DNA of 26,839 nucleotides from JBCBKZ01 sp039026975 (GCA_039026975.1 JBCCLI010000037.1:1-26839); one strand, 5' to 3'; counted from the stretch's first letter, positions 7,870-16,356 are shown. The notes: a model not told the origin generated them from the letters alone. Program-made: numbers and translations.

Positions 7870-8958
7870 TTTGGAATGTATGGGAAGAGAAACCCCTAGC
7901 CACGGGAAAGCTATAAATACCCCTGTATCTCCTGGTACTACCAAGGCTGCATCAATGGTAGCTCCATTCAGGTAGAACCTAAAGCCACCTGAAAAAACGC
8001 CTATTCCATCAGGAAGAATATAGTTTTCAGAAATAAAGGAGGCTTTTCTCCCTAACGGAAGGGTTCCGCTGATGGTGATGGCAGGCCTATCTGCTAACTC
8101 TCCATCCAAAAAGCCGTATCCTACTCCTACCGTAAGATTTTTAGCCTCTGTACCTAGGGTGGCCTGACTAAATAAAAATCCGAATACACCGGAGGCATCT
8201 TCTCCTACAATAGTCCCAAAAAGCGTCCCAGCTGATAGGTGGAAAGATTCTGACCCTATGGGTAAGGATAATTTAGCTGTCCCCCAGATAGGGGTAGGGG
8301 TACCGCTAAATAGAAATAAGGGGATAAGTCCCCCACCTAGAGATAGTCTGTTTGATATACCATAACTAAATTGATGAAAAAGAACCCAGGTATTCTGGTA
8401 GTAGCCTTCTCCTTTACGTAGGCTGAGTGCATTTGTCCCGAAAAAATAGCGCGTGTAGGCGTTTGATAGGAGAATTCTATCATTTACCTCAGCGCCACTA
8501 GCCGACAGATTTCTAAGAACAGCGATTTCTGACCTGGGAATCCTTAGCATTCCCAAGGTGCTAGTTTGGAGGTACACTGTGTCTACCTTGGTTTCAACTA
8601 TGGTACCCGTATACGTATTCCCATCTAAGGTTTTTATAAATGTTCTATTCTCCAGAAGATCCCCTTCTGCTTCAGAGAATTCCTGATAGGGTTTACCATT
8701 TACACTAATGAGATCTTCTTTGGATAATGAAAATCTCTTATCACTATAACAGTTCCTGATTACAATCCTTCTTCTAGACTCCCAGTCTACTGTACCCAGT
8801 ATCCTAATAGTAGCGCCATCTTTTTTTACCACAAAGGTGTCACAATCCGCGAAATGGATAGATTCAGCCTCAATATTTTGAATGCCAACAGGAGAGCTTG
8901 CTAATCCTAGCTTACATAGTAGAATGAGAACAAAAAAACTAATTAAAGACTTGGTCAT
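7861..8958 (-). CDS. Putative outer-membrane beta-barrel protein, function unknown
   Basis: A 365-residue exported protein that I do not recognise by name. It starts with a signal peptide (hydrophobic residues 4-20). Residues ~35-155 form a soluble region containing what look like two short repeated beta segments (VKKDGATIRILGTVDW and IKTLDGNTYTGTIVETKVD), each around a hydrophobic, charge-alternating motif. From ~165 to the end the chain alternates glycine-rich turns and amphipathic strands (for example SNRLSLGGGLIPLFLF and LTVGVGYGFLDGEL), as in Bacteroidota outer-membrane barrels. The last residues are basic rather than a canonical aromatic C-terminus. It precedes the SDR gene on the same strand. 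A structural or transport role in the outer membrane is inference only. Confidence 0.72.
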   Translation of the reverse strand: MTKSLISFFVLILLCKLGLASSPVGIQNIEAESIHFADCDTFVVKKDGATIRILGTVDWESRRRIVIRNCYSDKRFSLSKEDLISVNGKPYQEFSEAEGDLLENRTFIKTLDGNTYTGTIVETKVDTVYLQTSTLGMLRIPRSEIAVLRNLSASGAEVNDRILLSNAYTRYFFGTNALSLRKGEGYYQNTWVLFHQFSYGISNRLSLGGGLIPLFLFSGTPTPIWGTAKLSLPIGSESFHLSAGTLFGTIVGEDASGVFGFLFSQATLGTEAKNLTVGVGYGFLDGELADRPAITISGTLPLGRKASFISENYILPDGIGVFSGGFRFYLNGATIDAALVVPGDTGVFIAFPWLGVSLPIHSKKR

Positions 8959-9002
8959 AGAATTCGGGCTTTTAAAAAGGTTTTAGGTGTACGTTTGCAT
9001 GA

Positions 9003-9102
9003 GCTAGGCTCATTTCAAAAAAAATTACCTTCAGGCTGTTTTATCTTCTGTCATTTGGCGTTTTCTGCATCTTAATTGAACAGCAAGCTAAACATGTTAC
9101 CC
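9003..9102 (+). repeat. Direct repeat copy 1 (orphan leader-like sequence)
   Basis: These ~100 bases match 10284-10382 at about 80 % by eye, from GCTAGGCTCATTTC and an A-run, through the shared CTTAATT and AGCAAGCTAA, to ATGTTACCC. The second copy leads directly into the permease ORF; this one is followed by no recognisable plus-strand gene. It may be the surviving promoter/leader of a lost paralogous permease gene, or a regulatory element shared by several loci. Confidence 0.75.
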
Positions 9103-9149
9103 AATAAGAGGAAATAGGGCTACCTCCTCTTGTTAGGTTCTCTCCTTAG

Positions 9150-9677
9150 TTAATCTCTCCTAGCTAGAAACTTGTACTTCTTACATGTATACTTACCAAG
9201 AGGTATTAACATTAGGGGTAGGGTACCAAGCGTTAAGGGAGCGATAGGATAATAGATTGAGATGTTGGTCGTAACATAGAACCAGCTGTTATCCTGGGTA
9301 TTGTCAATATTTGAATTAACATCATAAGCGCCTGTAGCAAAGATATTACCTAAACTCAGGGATGCTATTCCCCCAGTAGCAAGCAAGCTCTTTTTAGTAT
9401 GAGAGTATTCATTACGACTTATCTTTCCATTTTATCTTTTGATAACTGTTAATGAATATCCTTCAGTACATTCGTTGCTGATCCCATTTATTAAAGAATC
9501 AGGTATGTGAGGTACTACCCTTACCCACTCTTCTTGTGTAGAAGTTTGCATATGATCCAGGTAGTTGATGTAAGCCTGATCATGTAGCTTGGAATGGCTC
9601 CACTTAGGGCTGCCAAGTCTGAAAACAGACTGCTGTATGCAAAGGGCCATAATGAAGGGATAAATGACCATTTTCAT
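9150..9677 (-). pseudogene. Small two-TM hypothetical gene broken by one in-frame stop
   Basis: From an ATG at 9677 the minus strand encodes 81 residues (exported-looking N-terminus, hydrophobic residues 3-15, ending SLTVIKR) and stops at TAA 9432-9434. The same frame then stays open: NGKISRNEYSHTKKS, followed by 79 more residues (the TTG codon at 9386 onward) with two hydrophobic stretches (around GGIASLSLGNIFATG and IYYPIAPLTLGTLPLMLIP) and a basic tail. The whole would be about 175 residues. The stop codon could come from AAA by a single change. I do not recognise the family. Alternatives: two separate small genes, a sequencing error, or programmed readthrough. A short inverted repeat (9106-9112 with 9125-9131) lies just beyond the 3' end. 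Confidence 0.55.
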
Positions 9678-10283
9678 GTTAGGAATTAAAAATAGTTAGG
9701 CTGAAAGTAGATACTCTTTCTCATAACGCTAACACTTGTAGAGAAATGTGGAGATTGCCTATATGTCTGTTAGTGAGATAGCATAGGTAGCCAACGTAAA
9801 CTATTTCGAAAGTTATCTTTAACAGTTCACCTATCTACTGTGAAAAGTTATTTACTAAAAACAAGGTTGTCTTAACATAAGATCCCCCAATTTATATGTA
9901 GGACGGCTTATATAAAGGAAGTGCTGCTTACCCGTATCCATATTCTCTATTCATTACTTAGAAATATGCATGTAATCATCTGAAGCAGGGAGAAATTCAA
10001 GTTTTCTTATTGAGTGCTGCTCGTATAAAATGGTGGATATATACTTGATCATTTTTAACAAAAACGTGTCAATAAAGTCTAAGAGATGCCTTAATGCCAT
10101 GTTTGAAAGCTGGCTGGAATTTAGATCAGGGTATGGCTGCTACCCTGTAAGTAATCTAGTGGATACTTACCGTAAGATTCCTTAGGGAAGGCAGGGGTGA
10201 ATAGCGTGTAGGTAAATGAATCAGATTTTTTTGCATACACTAACAGGAGGTAAGGGAGAAGAATTAGTTTCGGATATGGTTAG
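9678..10283. other. Gene-free stretch between the broken gene and the permease leader
   Basis: About 600 bases with no ORF that I can support on either strand; stop codons are frequent in all frames. It includes the upstream region of the minus-strand broken gene and a small hairpin, CAGGGTA (10127-10133) pairing with TACCCTG (10141-10147). Together with the flanking ~100-bp repeats and the broken gene, the stretch reads like a decayed duplication or deletion scar rather than a working regulatory region. Confidence 0.5.
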
Positions 10284-10382
10284 GCTGGGCTCATTTCAAA
10301 AAAAACCGCCTTCATTCTATTTTATCTTTTGTTATCCTGTGATTTCTGTACCTTAATTAATTAGCAAGCTAAGATGTTACCC
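10284..10382 (+). repeat. Direct repeat copy 2, leader of the FtsX-type permease
   Basis: The second copy of the ~100-bp repeat also found at 9003-9102, in the same orientation and 1,281 bases downstream. It ends 12 bases before the permease ATG, so it covers the likely promoter and 5' leader. The best-conserved parts are the left end with the A-run, TTTTATCT, CTTAATT, and AGCAAGCTAA next to ATGTTACCC. Confidence 0.75.
10328..10356 (+). promoter_or_regulatory. Candidate promoter of the permease gene
   Basis: TTTG at 10328-10331 followed after 17 bases by TACCTTAA (10349-10356) resembles the Bacteroidota -33/-7 pattern, with two mismatches in the -7 box. It lies 38 bases upstream of the ATG and within a repeated segment in which the CTTAATT part is conserved. 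Confidence 0.3.
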
Positions 10383-10394
10383 TAATTCCGCACT

Positions 10395-12800
10395 ATGTTT
10401 CTCAATCACCTAAAAGCAGCAGTTAGAATTCTCTTCAGATTCAAATTTTTCTCCTTTATCAATGTACTAGGGCTTGCTACAGGGTTAGCGGCCTGTTTAC
10501 TCATTCTCCAGTATGTTCAGTATGAGAAAAGCTATGAGTCTCACATACCCCATGCTGATAGGATAGCCAGGCTGACTATGGATTCATTTATAGGAGATGA
10601 AGTGGTGACACAGGATGCAGAAACGTATAGAACCATTGGCCCCTTACTGAAGGAAGAATTGCCTGAAGTGGTGGATTATGTGAGAATGAATTCAGTAGAC
10701 ACCCGGGAGTTTAGGTTAAGAGGAGAATCCATCAGACAAGATAAAATCTACATAGGAGACTCTACCCTTTTTAAGGTGCTGGCAGTAGAGCTGGTTCATG
10801 GGGATGAGGCCACAGCCCTGCGGGAACCCTTTCAGCTGGTTATTTCTGAAAGCGTAGCTAATAAACTGTTTGGTAAAGTAGAGGTAGTAGGAGAGTCGGT
10901 TAACATAGCGTTTGGAGATTCTGAGTTACCTATGAAGATAGTAGGAGTCATGAAGAATAGTCCTTCTACCACCCACCTAAAAATAGAGGCAGTAGTTTCA
11001 TATATCACAGCTACCCAGCATTTTGATTATGAAGATGATGACTGGAATGGGAATAATGATTACACCTATGTGATGTTGGCTGATGGGGTATCTCATGAGC
11101 AGTTTCAAGAGAAACTGACAGCAGTAAATGAACGCCTACAAGCAGAGGAGAGGTTGGATAATGACCGTTTTATCTCTCAGCTCATATCAGACATTCATTT
11201 GTATTCTCATAAGACCTATGAACCTGAACCAAATGGAGATGCCAGAACGGTAAACTTTCTGGCCATCATTGCCCTAATCATTATAGTCATTGCTTGTGTA
11301 AACTACGTGAATATGACTACAGCCAAGGCGTTAGAAAGAGCTAAGGAGGTAGGGATTAGGAAAGTGATAGGTTCTTATCGGTCTCAGTTGTGGGGGCAGT
11401 TTATGGTTGAAGCCACTGTGCTAAATATACTATCAGGTCTTGTGGCATTAGGAATGGTATTAATAGCCTTACCTGCTTTCAAGGAACTTGCAGGTGTACC
11501 AGCGGGACTAGCCTTCTGGGATAGCCCTTTTTTCTGGTTAGTGTTCTTTGGGCTTATCTTAATAAGCGTATTCCTATCAGGGATTTATCCTGCTGTAGTC
11601 CTATCCTCATTTAAGCCTATTGCTACGTTAAAGGGAAGGTTTACACACTCTGATCACGGTCAGCTATTAAGGAAGCTGTTAGTAGTATTCCAGTTTACGA
11701 TGGCGGTCATTCTCATTGCAGGTTCTTTTACGGTGAGTACGCAGGTCCGGCACATGCTTACAAAAGATTTAGGCCTTTCTATGGAGCAAACCTTGGTGGT
11801 CAGGGCCCCTTTTACAGATTCATTGCTAAATAGGGAAGATGTATTTAGGAATGCTTTGATGGCCTATCCCGAAGTAAAGGGGATCACCTTTGCCAGTGAA
11901 GTTCCCGGTTTACCCACTAAAGAGCTAAGCTCAAGCAGTAGCATATTCCCACTGGGATCCACCAAAAAGGAAGGCTACACCTTCTACATGTATAGCATTG
12001 ATCCATACTTTGTACCTACTCTGGGGATAGAGATGGTGGAAGGCAGTGAAGAATTAAGGGAGGAAGAAAAGGAGAATAGATATGTGTATGTGAATGAGGA
12101 GGCCACTCGGCTGTGGGGCTATAAAACACCTCAAGAAGCTATAGGAACGCAGTTAGATTTTTGGGGGGATGTGCATACCATTAGAGGGGTGATGAAGAAC
12201 TTTCATCAGATATCAGTTAAGGAGCCTCATATCCCCATGATCATGCAGCAGCAAAAGTGGAGTTGGGGGTATGCTGCTATAAAAATAGAGACAGATGATA
12301 TGCTGACTACCATGGATAAGATCCAAAAGGAATGGGACAGGAAATTTTTAGGAAGTCCCTTTGAATACTTCTTCATGGATGATCAGTATGACCAACTATA
12401 CACAGCTGATAAAAGATTCTTATTGGTTTTCAACATTCTTACGGGCTTAGCCATTTTCATTGCTTGTCTGGGCTTATTTGGGTTAGCTTCCTTCATCATT
12501 TTACAGCGTACCAAAGAGGTAGGAATCAGAAAAGTGCTAGGAGCAACAGCCTCCCAGATCATGGTTCTGCTTTCTTCTGACTTCATCAAGTTACTGTTAG
12601 TTGCAGCTGTGATTGCCCTGCCATTAGCTTATCTGTTACTTTCCTCCTGGCTGGAAGGCTATGCGTACCGGATAGAGTTAGAGTGGTGGTTGCTGGTGGT
12701 GCCCGCCCTTCTTCTGGTTGGAATTGCTTGGCTGTCTATTAGCTTCCAAACGGTGAAAGCAGCTCAGTCAGATCCAGTGGAGGCTTTGCGATACGAGTAA
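10395..12800 (+). CDS. ABC transporter permease, FtsX/MacB family
   Basis: An 801-residue inner-membrane protein with the duplicated FtsX architecture common in Bacteroidota. TM1 (~residues 17-37) is followed by a large periplasmic MacB-PCD-like domain (~40-285). A three-helix FtsX core begins with FLAIIALIIIVIACVNY, next to the signature KEVGIRKVIGS. A linking TM (LLVVFQFTMAVILIAGSFTV) and a second periplasmic domain come next, and the second FtsX core has KEVGIRKVLGA. The C-terminal SDPVEALRYE matches the family's usual ending. Such permeases work with a separate ATPase as mechanotransmission or efflux systems. No ATPase is encoded nearby, so the partner must be elsewhere. The upstream leader exists in a second, orphan copy 1.3 kb away, which suggests a history of duplication. 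Confidence 0.95.
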   Translation: MFLNHLKAAVRILFRFKFFSFINVLGLATGLAACLLILQYVQYEKSYESHIPHADRIARLTMDSFIGDEVVTQDAETYRTIGPLLKEELPEVVDYVRMNSVDTREFRLRGESIRQDKIYIGDSTLFKVLAVELVHGDEATALREPFQLVISESVANKLFGKVEVVGESVNIAFGDSELPMKIVGVMKNSPSTTHLKIEAVVSYITATQHFDYEDDDWNGNNDYTYVMLADGVSHEQFQEKLTAVNERLQAEERLDNDRFISQLISDIHLYSHKTYEPEPNGDARTVNFLAIIALIIIVIACVNYVNMTTAKALERAKEVGIRKVIGSYRSQLWGQFMVEATVLNILSGLVALGMVLIALPAFKELAGVPAGLAFWDSPFFWLVFFGLILISVFLSGIYPAVVLSSFKPIATLKGRFTHSDHGQLLRKLLVVFQFTMAVILIAGSFTVSTQVRHMLTKDLGLSMEQTLVVRAPFTDSLLNREDVFRNALMAYPEVKGITFASEVPGLPTKELSSSSSIFPLGSTKKEGYTFYMYSIDPYFVPTLGIEMVEGSEELREEEKENRYVYVNEEATRLWGYKTPQEAIGTQLDFWGDVHTIRGVMKNFHQISVKEPHIPMIMQQQKWSWGYAAIKIETDDMLTTMDKIQKEWDRKFLGSPFEYFFMDDQYDQLYTADKRFLLVFNILTGLAIFIACLGLFGLASFIILQRTKEVGIRKVLGATASQIMVLLSSDFIKLLLVAAVIALPLAYLLLSSWLEGYAYRIELEWWLLVVPALLLVGIAWLSISFQTVKAAQSDPVEALRYE

Positions 12801-12842
12801 AAAATAATAAGTCCTTTAAAAGTATATAAGCAGAAAGGGGAT

Positions 12843-13316
12843 TCAAATGTGTCCAACATGCTGAATAACTAGCCAAAGTAGAAACATACTCATAGCATAG
12901 CATAGGAACCCTATCAGAAGCCCAGGATAGGAAGCAGGCTTGCCCTCTTCAATCATACTTACTTCTATGAGAAAGCCACTTCTTTCATAGTTTTCCCATA
13001 GGGTGATGCAGGGAATATGATGAGGAGGAATCTCCCATAAAAGAGAAAAAGTGTAAGTCCCATCTTCATTTTTTTGAATAGGTGCGTTTAAGACGGCTTG
13101 TGGAGGTAGAGTGAACTTAAATCCCCCCTCTAAGCCAGCCTCTAAACAGTTTCCCTCTTCATCTTTAGGAGTAATGATAGCTATTACCTCTTCCCCATCA
13201 CCTCCTAATGCTTCCTGCAAAATACATATGTCAGTCTGGTATACACTAAGCTTAGTTTGGCAATTACCTGAAGATATGCTCATGGGCGAGTGATTTATCG
13301 AAAAATTTACCCACAT
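12843..13316 (-). CDS. Small Ig-like domain protein with C-terminal TM segment
   Basis: A 157-residue hypothetical protein. Residues ~20-100 look like a bacterial Ig-like (invasin/filamin-type) domain: SVYQTDICILQEALGGDGE, then EVIAIITPKDEEGN, FKFTLPPQAVLN and NEDGTYTFSL. A hydrophobic helix (~residues 130-152, LLIGFLCYAMSMFLLWLVI) lies at the very end, giving a tail-anchored layout. There is no N-terminal signal peptide from the ATG at 13316; an internal ATG at 13283 is an alternative start. A missing signal with an extracellular-type domain suggests a gene remnant or an unusual membrane protein. It converges with the permease gene, 42 bases away. Function is unknown. Confidence 0.6.
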   Translation of the reverse strand: MWVNFSINHSPMSISSGNCQTKLSVYQTDICILQEALGGDGEEVIAIITPKDEEGNCLEAGLEGGFKFTLPPQAVLNAPIQKNEDGTYTFSLLWEIPPHHIPCITLWENYERSGFLIEVSMIEEGKPASYPGLLIGFLCYAMSMFLLWLVIQHVGHI

Positions 13317-13693
13317 AGAAATTCTGCTGATAAAGATGAGCTAAGGCTATCTTGCCTTAGCTTACCCTACATCAATTTTGAGGATATTGGAGTTAGCCAA
13401 AACCTCAAAAGGAGAAATACTATACTGCTAGATTCCCGTTAGTGGAATATCAAGATTAAATAGCTTTAATGACTTCTAAATCTACAGAGAGTTATCAGCA
13501 TAAAATTGTAAAAATAGGACATTTTAAACGTAGGGCTATTAAGTTATATTAATTCAAAATTAATTTATTTCATAAATCGAAATACCAAATGAAGGATCTT
13601 CTGAGAAGATAAAGTGTTCACTTATCAAGGATAGAATAGGGTAGAAGATCTATGTCATAACATTCATACCTGTTCTGTGAGTTCCTCGGTAGC
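13317..13693. other. Gene-free interval with a hairpin near its left end
   Basis: I see no gene in these 377 bases. A perfect 9-bp stem, AGCTAAGGC (13339-13347) with GCCTTAGCT (13354-13362) around a 6-base loop, lies just upstream of the small Ig-like gene. It could end read-through from the AraC genes or act in the leader of the Ig-like gene; it lacks a strong T-run on either side. The rest is AT-rich and may hold the promoter of the Ig-like gene. Confidence 0.45.
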
Positions 13694-14563
13694 TTATCTC
13701 TCTTTTCCCCTAAGTACCCTAGGAAATGTTTCCTCTTCCTCAAATGTCATTACCTTATTCTTCCCTTTTATAGTTTTTACATACTCTTTAGGGCTAATGC
13801 CTGACATGGCTTTAAACTCTCTGCTGAAATGGGACTGATCATAAAAGCCAAGCTCATAGGAAAGGGCGGTTAAGGATACACAGTGGTTTTCCTGGAGTAC
13901 CTTAAGCCCATGATTAAATCGTAAGGTTCTTACAAAATCTCTGGTAGAACCTCCCAGCCTTCTATGAAGCTTTCTGGATAATGTTTTGGTAGTATATCCT
14001 AGATGCTGAGCAGCTTGTTTGATGGAAATCTTGAAGCCAGAATCTACGAATAGGGTAGCTAATTCATCCTGAAAGTCCTTTTGCAAATTAATATAAGATA
14101 ACCTCCTGATGAGATAAGACTCGAGTAGCTGAATACAAGAAGAAGGGCTTACATTCTCTAAAAACTGCTCATACAAGTACCTGAGATCTACGTCTAATTC
14201 CTGTCCTATTTCTACTTGTTGGTAAATATAATGGGACATGGGAATCTGATATAAGTCAAATAGGATTCCTGGCTGGAAAAATACTTTAAAGACACGAACA
14301 TGTTTTACATTTCTATTGGTCAGTGGAACCCAGTTAGGGCTAAAACAGGTCTGAGGTAGGAGTTCGTCATGCTTAAAGTTTCCCCCACTAATTGTTGAAG
14401 GAGAACCTTCAAAAAAAGAAATTATAAATCCATTAGATAGATTAGGAAGAAAGGTATAAGAATCCTGCTGATCTGCTGATGCACCTATCACATGGAACTC
14501 ATAGTGGTGAATGATTTCTTTTAGTAAAGGAGCGGGACGCTGAATGGTAGAATGAAAAGCCAT
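13694..14563 (-). CDS. AraC-family transcriptional regulator (paralogue 2)
   Basis: A 289-residue regulator. The C-terminal ~100 residues are an AraC/XylS double helix-turn-helix: first HTH around ISIKQAAQHLGYTTKTLSRK, second around LTALSYELGFYDQSHFSREF, ending with the family signature GISPKEY. The N-terminal ~180 residues form a ligand or dimerisation region with conserved HHYEFH and VFKVFFQPGILFDLYQIP segments; the ligand is unknown. It is 48 bases downstream of a clear paralogue on the same strand, with near-identical blocks such as GGSTRDFVRT and DQSHFSREFKA, so the pair comes from a tandem duplication. Both are probably expressed from the promoter upstream of 15502. No obvious target operon lies next to them except the divergent blaI-M56 region. 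Confidence 0.92.
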   Translation of the reverse strand: MAFHSTIQRPAPLLKEIIHHYEFHVIGASADQQDSYTFLPNLSNGFIISFFEGSPSTISGGNFKHDELLPQTCFSPNWVPLTNRNVKHVRVFKVFFQPGILFDLYQIPMSHYIYQQVEIGQELDVDLRYLYEQFLENVSPSSCIQLLESYLIRRLSYINLQKDFQDELATLFVDSGFKISIKQAAQHLGYTTKTLSRKLHRRLGGSTRDFVRTLRFNHGLKVLQENHCVSLTALSYELGFYDQSHFSREFKAMSGISPKEYVKTIKGKNKVMTFEEEETFPRVLRGKER

Positions 14564-14611
14564 ATTAGGTAGTAATTCTTCATGTTTAGGGTTGGGAATA
14601 GTGCACAGTAT

Positions 14612-15502
14612 TTAGTAGCCTATATTGCTAGCGTCATTTTTAGCTCTCCTTAATATTCTTGGATGCCTTTCATCATTCTCAAAAGAAAGTAGTCTTCCAC
14701 CTCCTCCAATAGCTTTCAGGTAGGTTCTAGGGCTAATTCCTGTAATAGCTTTAAACTCTCTGCTGAAATGTGACTGATCATAATATCCTAGTTCATAGGA
14801 AAGCGCTGTAAGAGAAATTTGAGGTCTTTCTTGAAGGACTTTGAGGCCACGGTTAAATCTCATGGTCCTCACAAAATCTCTTGTGGAACCTCCCAGTCTT
14901 TTGTGGAGGATCCTAGCTAAATGCCTGGAAGTAAATCCCAGCTCCCTGGATGCATCCTTAATGGATACAGTAAAAAAAGAGTCTGAAAATATCTTCTCTA
15001 AAGCTTTTTGGGGGTCCTTGCCTACTCCCGTATCTTGAAGCTTATGCCTGAGGTATTGCTCTATTAGGGAGACACAATGAGAGATTGAGATATTCTCATG
15101 CATCTGCTCATACACAAACGTAAACTCGGAATCTAGCTCCTCTCCCATATGTACCTGCCTATGAATGAGGGTCCCTAAAGGGATGTTGAATAAATCAAAT
15201 AGCACTCCGGGTTGGAAGAATACCTTAAAAGAATAGAAGTGTTCATAAACGCTTACTTCCAATGGAATCCATTGAGGAGCAAAGCAGTTTGTGTTTACAA
15301 TAGACTCTCTGTTTAAAGAGCCTCCATGAATGGTAGCAGATGTACCGTGGTAGAAGTGAAACATGAACCCATTAGCCACATTAGGGAAGAAAGAAAATTT
15401 CTCTCCGCCCTCTTGAATTTCTGTCAATATATGGAACTCATAATGATGTACGATGTCCTTCAGACCTTTGGAGGGGTATGAAATAGTTGTGTGGATACTC
15501 AT
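14612..15502 (-). CDS. AraC-family transcriptional regulator (paralogue 1)
   Basis: A 296-residue AraC-type regulator, first gene of a two-gene minus-strand unit. Domain order matches its neighbour: an N-terminal sensing region (HHYEFHILT, SFKVFFQPGVLFDLFNIP) and a C-terminal double HTH (VSIKDASRELGFTSRHLARI; LTALSYELGYYDQSHFSREF; GISPRTY). Most differences between the paralogues are in the N-terminal half, so they may answer different signals while recognising similar DNA. A 12-bp palindrome, CACTTGCAAGTG (15508-15519), is 5 bases upstream of the ATG and could be an operator or hairpin near the start site; a palindrome of that length is not rare by chance. The gene is divergent from blaI across a 365-base interval. 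Confidence 0.92.
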   Translation of the reverse strand: MSIHTTISYPSKGLKDIVHHYEFHILTEIQEGGEKFSFFPNVANGFMFHFYHGTSATIHGGSLNRESIVNTNCFAPQWIPLEVSVYEHFYSFKVFFQPGVLFDLFNIPLGTLIHRQVHMGEELDSEFTFVYEQMHENISISHCVSLIEQYLRHKLQDTGVGKDPQKALEKIFSDSFFTVSIKDASRELGFTSRHLARILHKRLGGSTRDFVRTMRFNRGLKVLQERPQISLTALSYELGYYDQSHFSREFKAITGISPRTYLKAIGGGGRLLSFENDERHPRILRRAKNDASNIGY

Positions 15503-15867
15503 AATGTCACTTGCAAGTGTGGCTTGTACGCTTAAATACAGAAGGATCTACCTCATTTATTTACTTCTTTATTGACTTGCCCAATAAATCGTTACCCATT
15601 TTTATGAAGTAGGAGTAACACTAATTATATGAAATATGAATAGTGTCAATCAAAATTCTCTTCCATATATAATTGATAAACAGATAGTTAATTTATTTTA
15701 GGGTTAATAATCATATGGAATTTATAGAAAGGGATTGAGCTAAAATTGTATATATCAGACATTTTTATTTTCGGTATAGAATAATATGATCCTTCGCTAG
15801 ATATTACTTCTTAACCTAATAAGGTAGATTAATATCTAATAAATTAGTTGTTAATCTATAAATTTAG
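15503..15867. promoter_or_regulatory. Divergent regulatory interval between araC-type and blaI-type genes
   Basis: These 365 AT-rich bases contain no gene. They must hold the promoters for the leftward AraC pair and the rightward BlaI-M56 cluster. The left edge has a 12-bp palindrome by the AraC start, and the right edge has the large dyad listed separately. Several TATAAT-like and TTG-like words occur, but the composition is too AT-rich to choose a promoter. Confidence 0.5.
15826..15857. promoter_or_regulatory. 32-bp interrupted palindrome, candidate BlaI operator
   Basis: The dyad AGATTAA-nnn-CTAAT-AA-ATTAG-nnn-TTAATCT spans 32 bp with 13 of 16 positions symmetric. It ends 10 bases before the first possible ATG (15868) and 28 bases before the preferred one (15886) of the BlaI-type gene. 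A further CCTAATAAGG word at 15815-15824 repeats the CTAAT half-site. BlaI/MecI repressors bind dyads in their own promoters, so this is the natural operator candidate; the sequence differs from the staphylococcal TACA/TGTA operator. Confidence 0.5.
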
Positions 15868-15885
15868 ATGTACTTTGAAATAGTT

Positions 15886-16260
15886 ATGGAAAAACCACTC
15901 ACTAAAGCAGAGGAGCAGCTCATGCATATTCTCTGGAAACTGGAAAAAGCCTTTCTAAAGGACATTTTGGATGCCTATTCTGAAAGGCCTAAACAAAGCA
16001 CCATATCTACTCTCTTAAAAATTTTGGAGAATAAGGGGTTTGTCGCTCATCATGTGTATGGGAAGGTTCACCAATACTACCCCTTGGTGGGAAAGGATGC
16101 TTATGCAAGCACGCACTTAGGCGGCTTTATGAAAAAGTATTTTAATGGCTCCTTTCAAGAAATGCTGAGCTTATTCCATAGAAAAGGAGACCTAAATATT
16201 AAGGAGCTAGATGAAATTTTGGAACACTTACGTAAGCTGGAGGCGGGTGAAACTGACTAG
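15886..16260 (+). CDS. BlaI/MecI/CopY-family transcriptional repressor
   Basis: A penicillinase-repressor-family winged helix protein of about 124 residues. It opens with the family's typical LTKAEEQLMHILWKLEKA and continues with a recognition region around STISTLLKILENKGFVAHH and the wing GKVHQYYPLV. The C-terminal helices (GGFMKKYFNGSFQEMLSLF and the following DLNIKELDEI) would dimerise and, in known systems, hold the site cut by the partner protease. I prefer the ATG at 15886 because the family starts here; an in-frame ATG at 15868 would add six residues. It is 96 bases upstream of the M56 protease gene, the classic two-gene switch. A large dyad lies just upstream and suggests autoregulation. 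Confidence 0.93.
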   Translation: MEKPLTKAEEQLMHILWKLEKAFLKDILDAYSERPKQSTISTLLKILENKGFVAHHVYGKVHQYYPLVGKDAYASTHLGGFMKKYFNGSFQEMLSLFHRKGDLNIKELDEILEHLRKLEAGETD

Positions 16261-16356
16261 CAAAATTGGGTACATGCGACCCTTTCTCACCCTAATGATA
16301 TTATTCTGGAACACCTTATTAGCTAATCTATTCCTAAACACCTAAACATTAATATC

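Noticed and set aside
15508..15519. 12-bp palindrome by the AraC start as a firm operator
   Set aside because: Palindromes of this length are expected several times in a window this size; kept only as a note in the gene entry and the interval entry.
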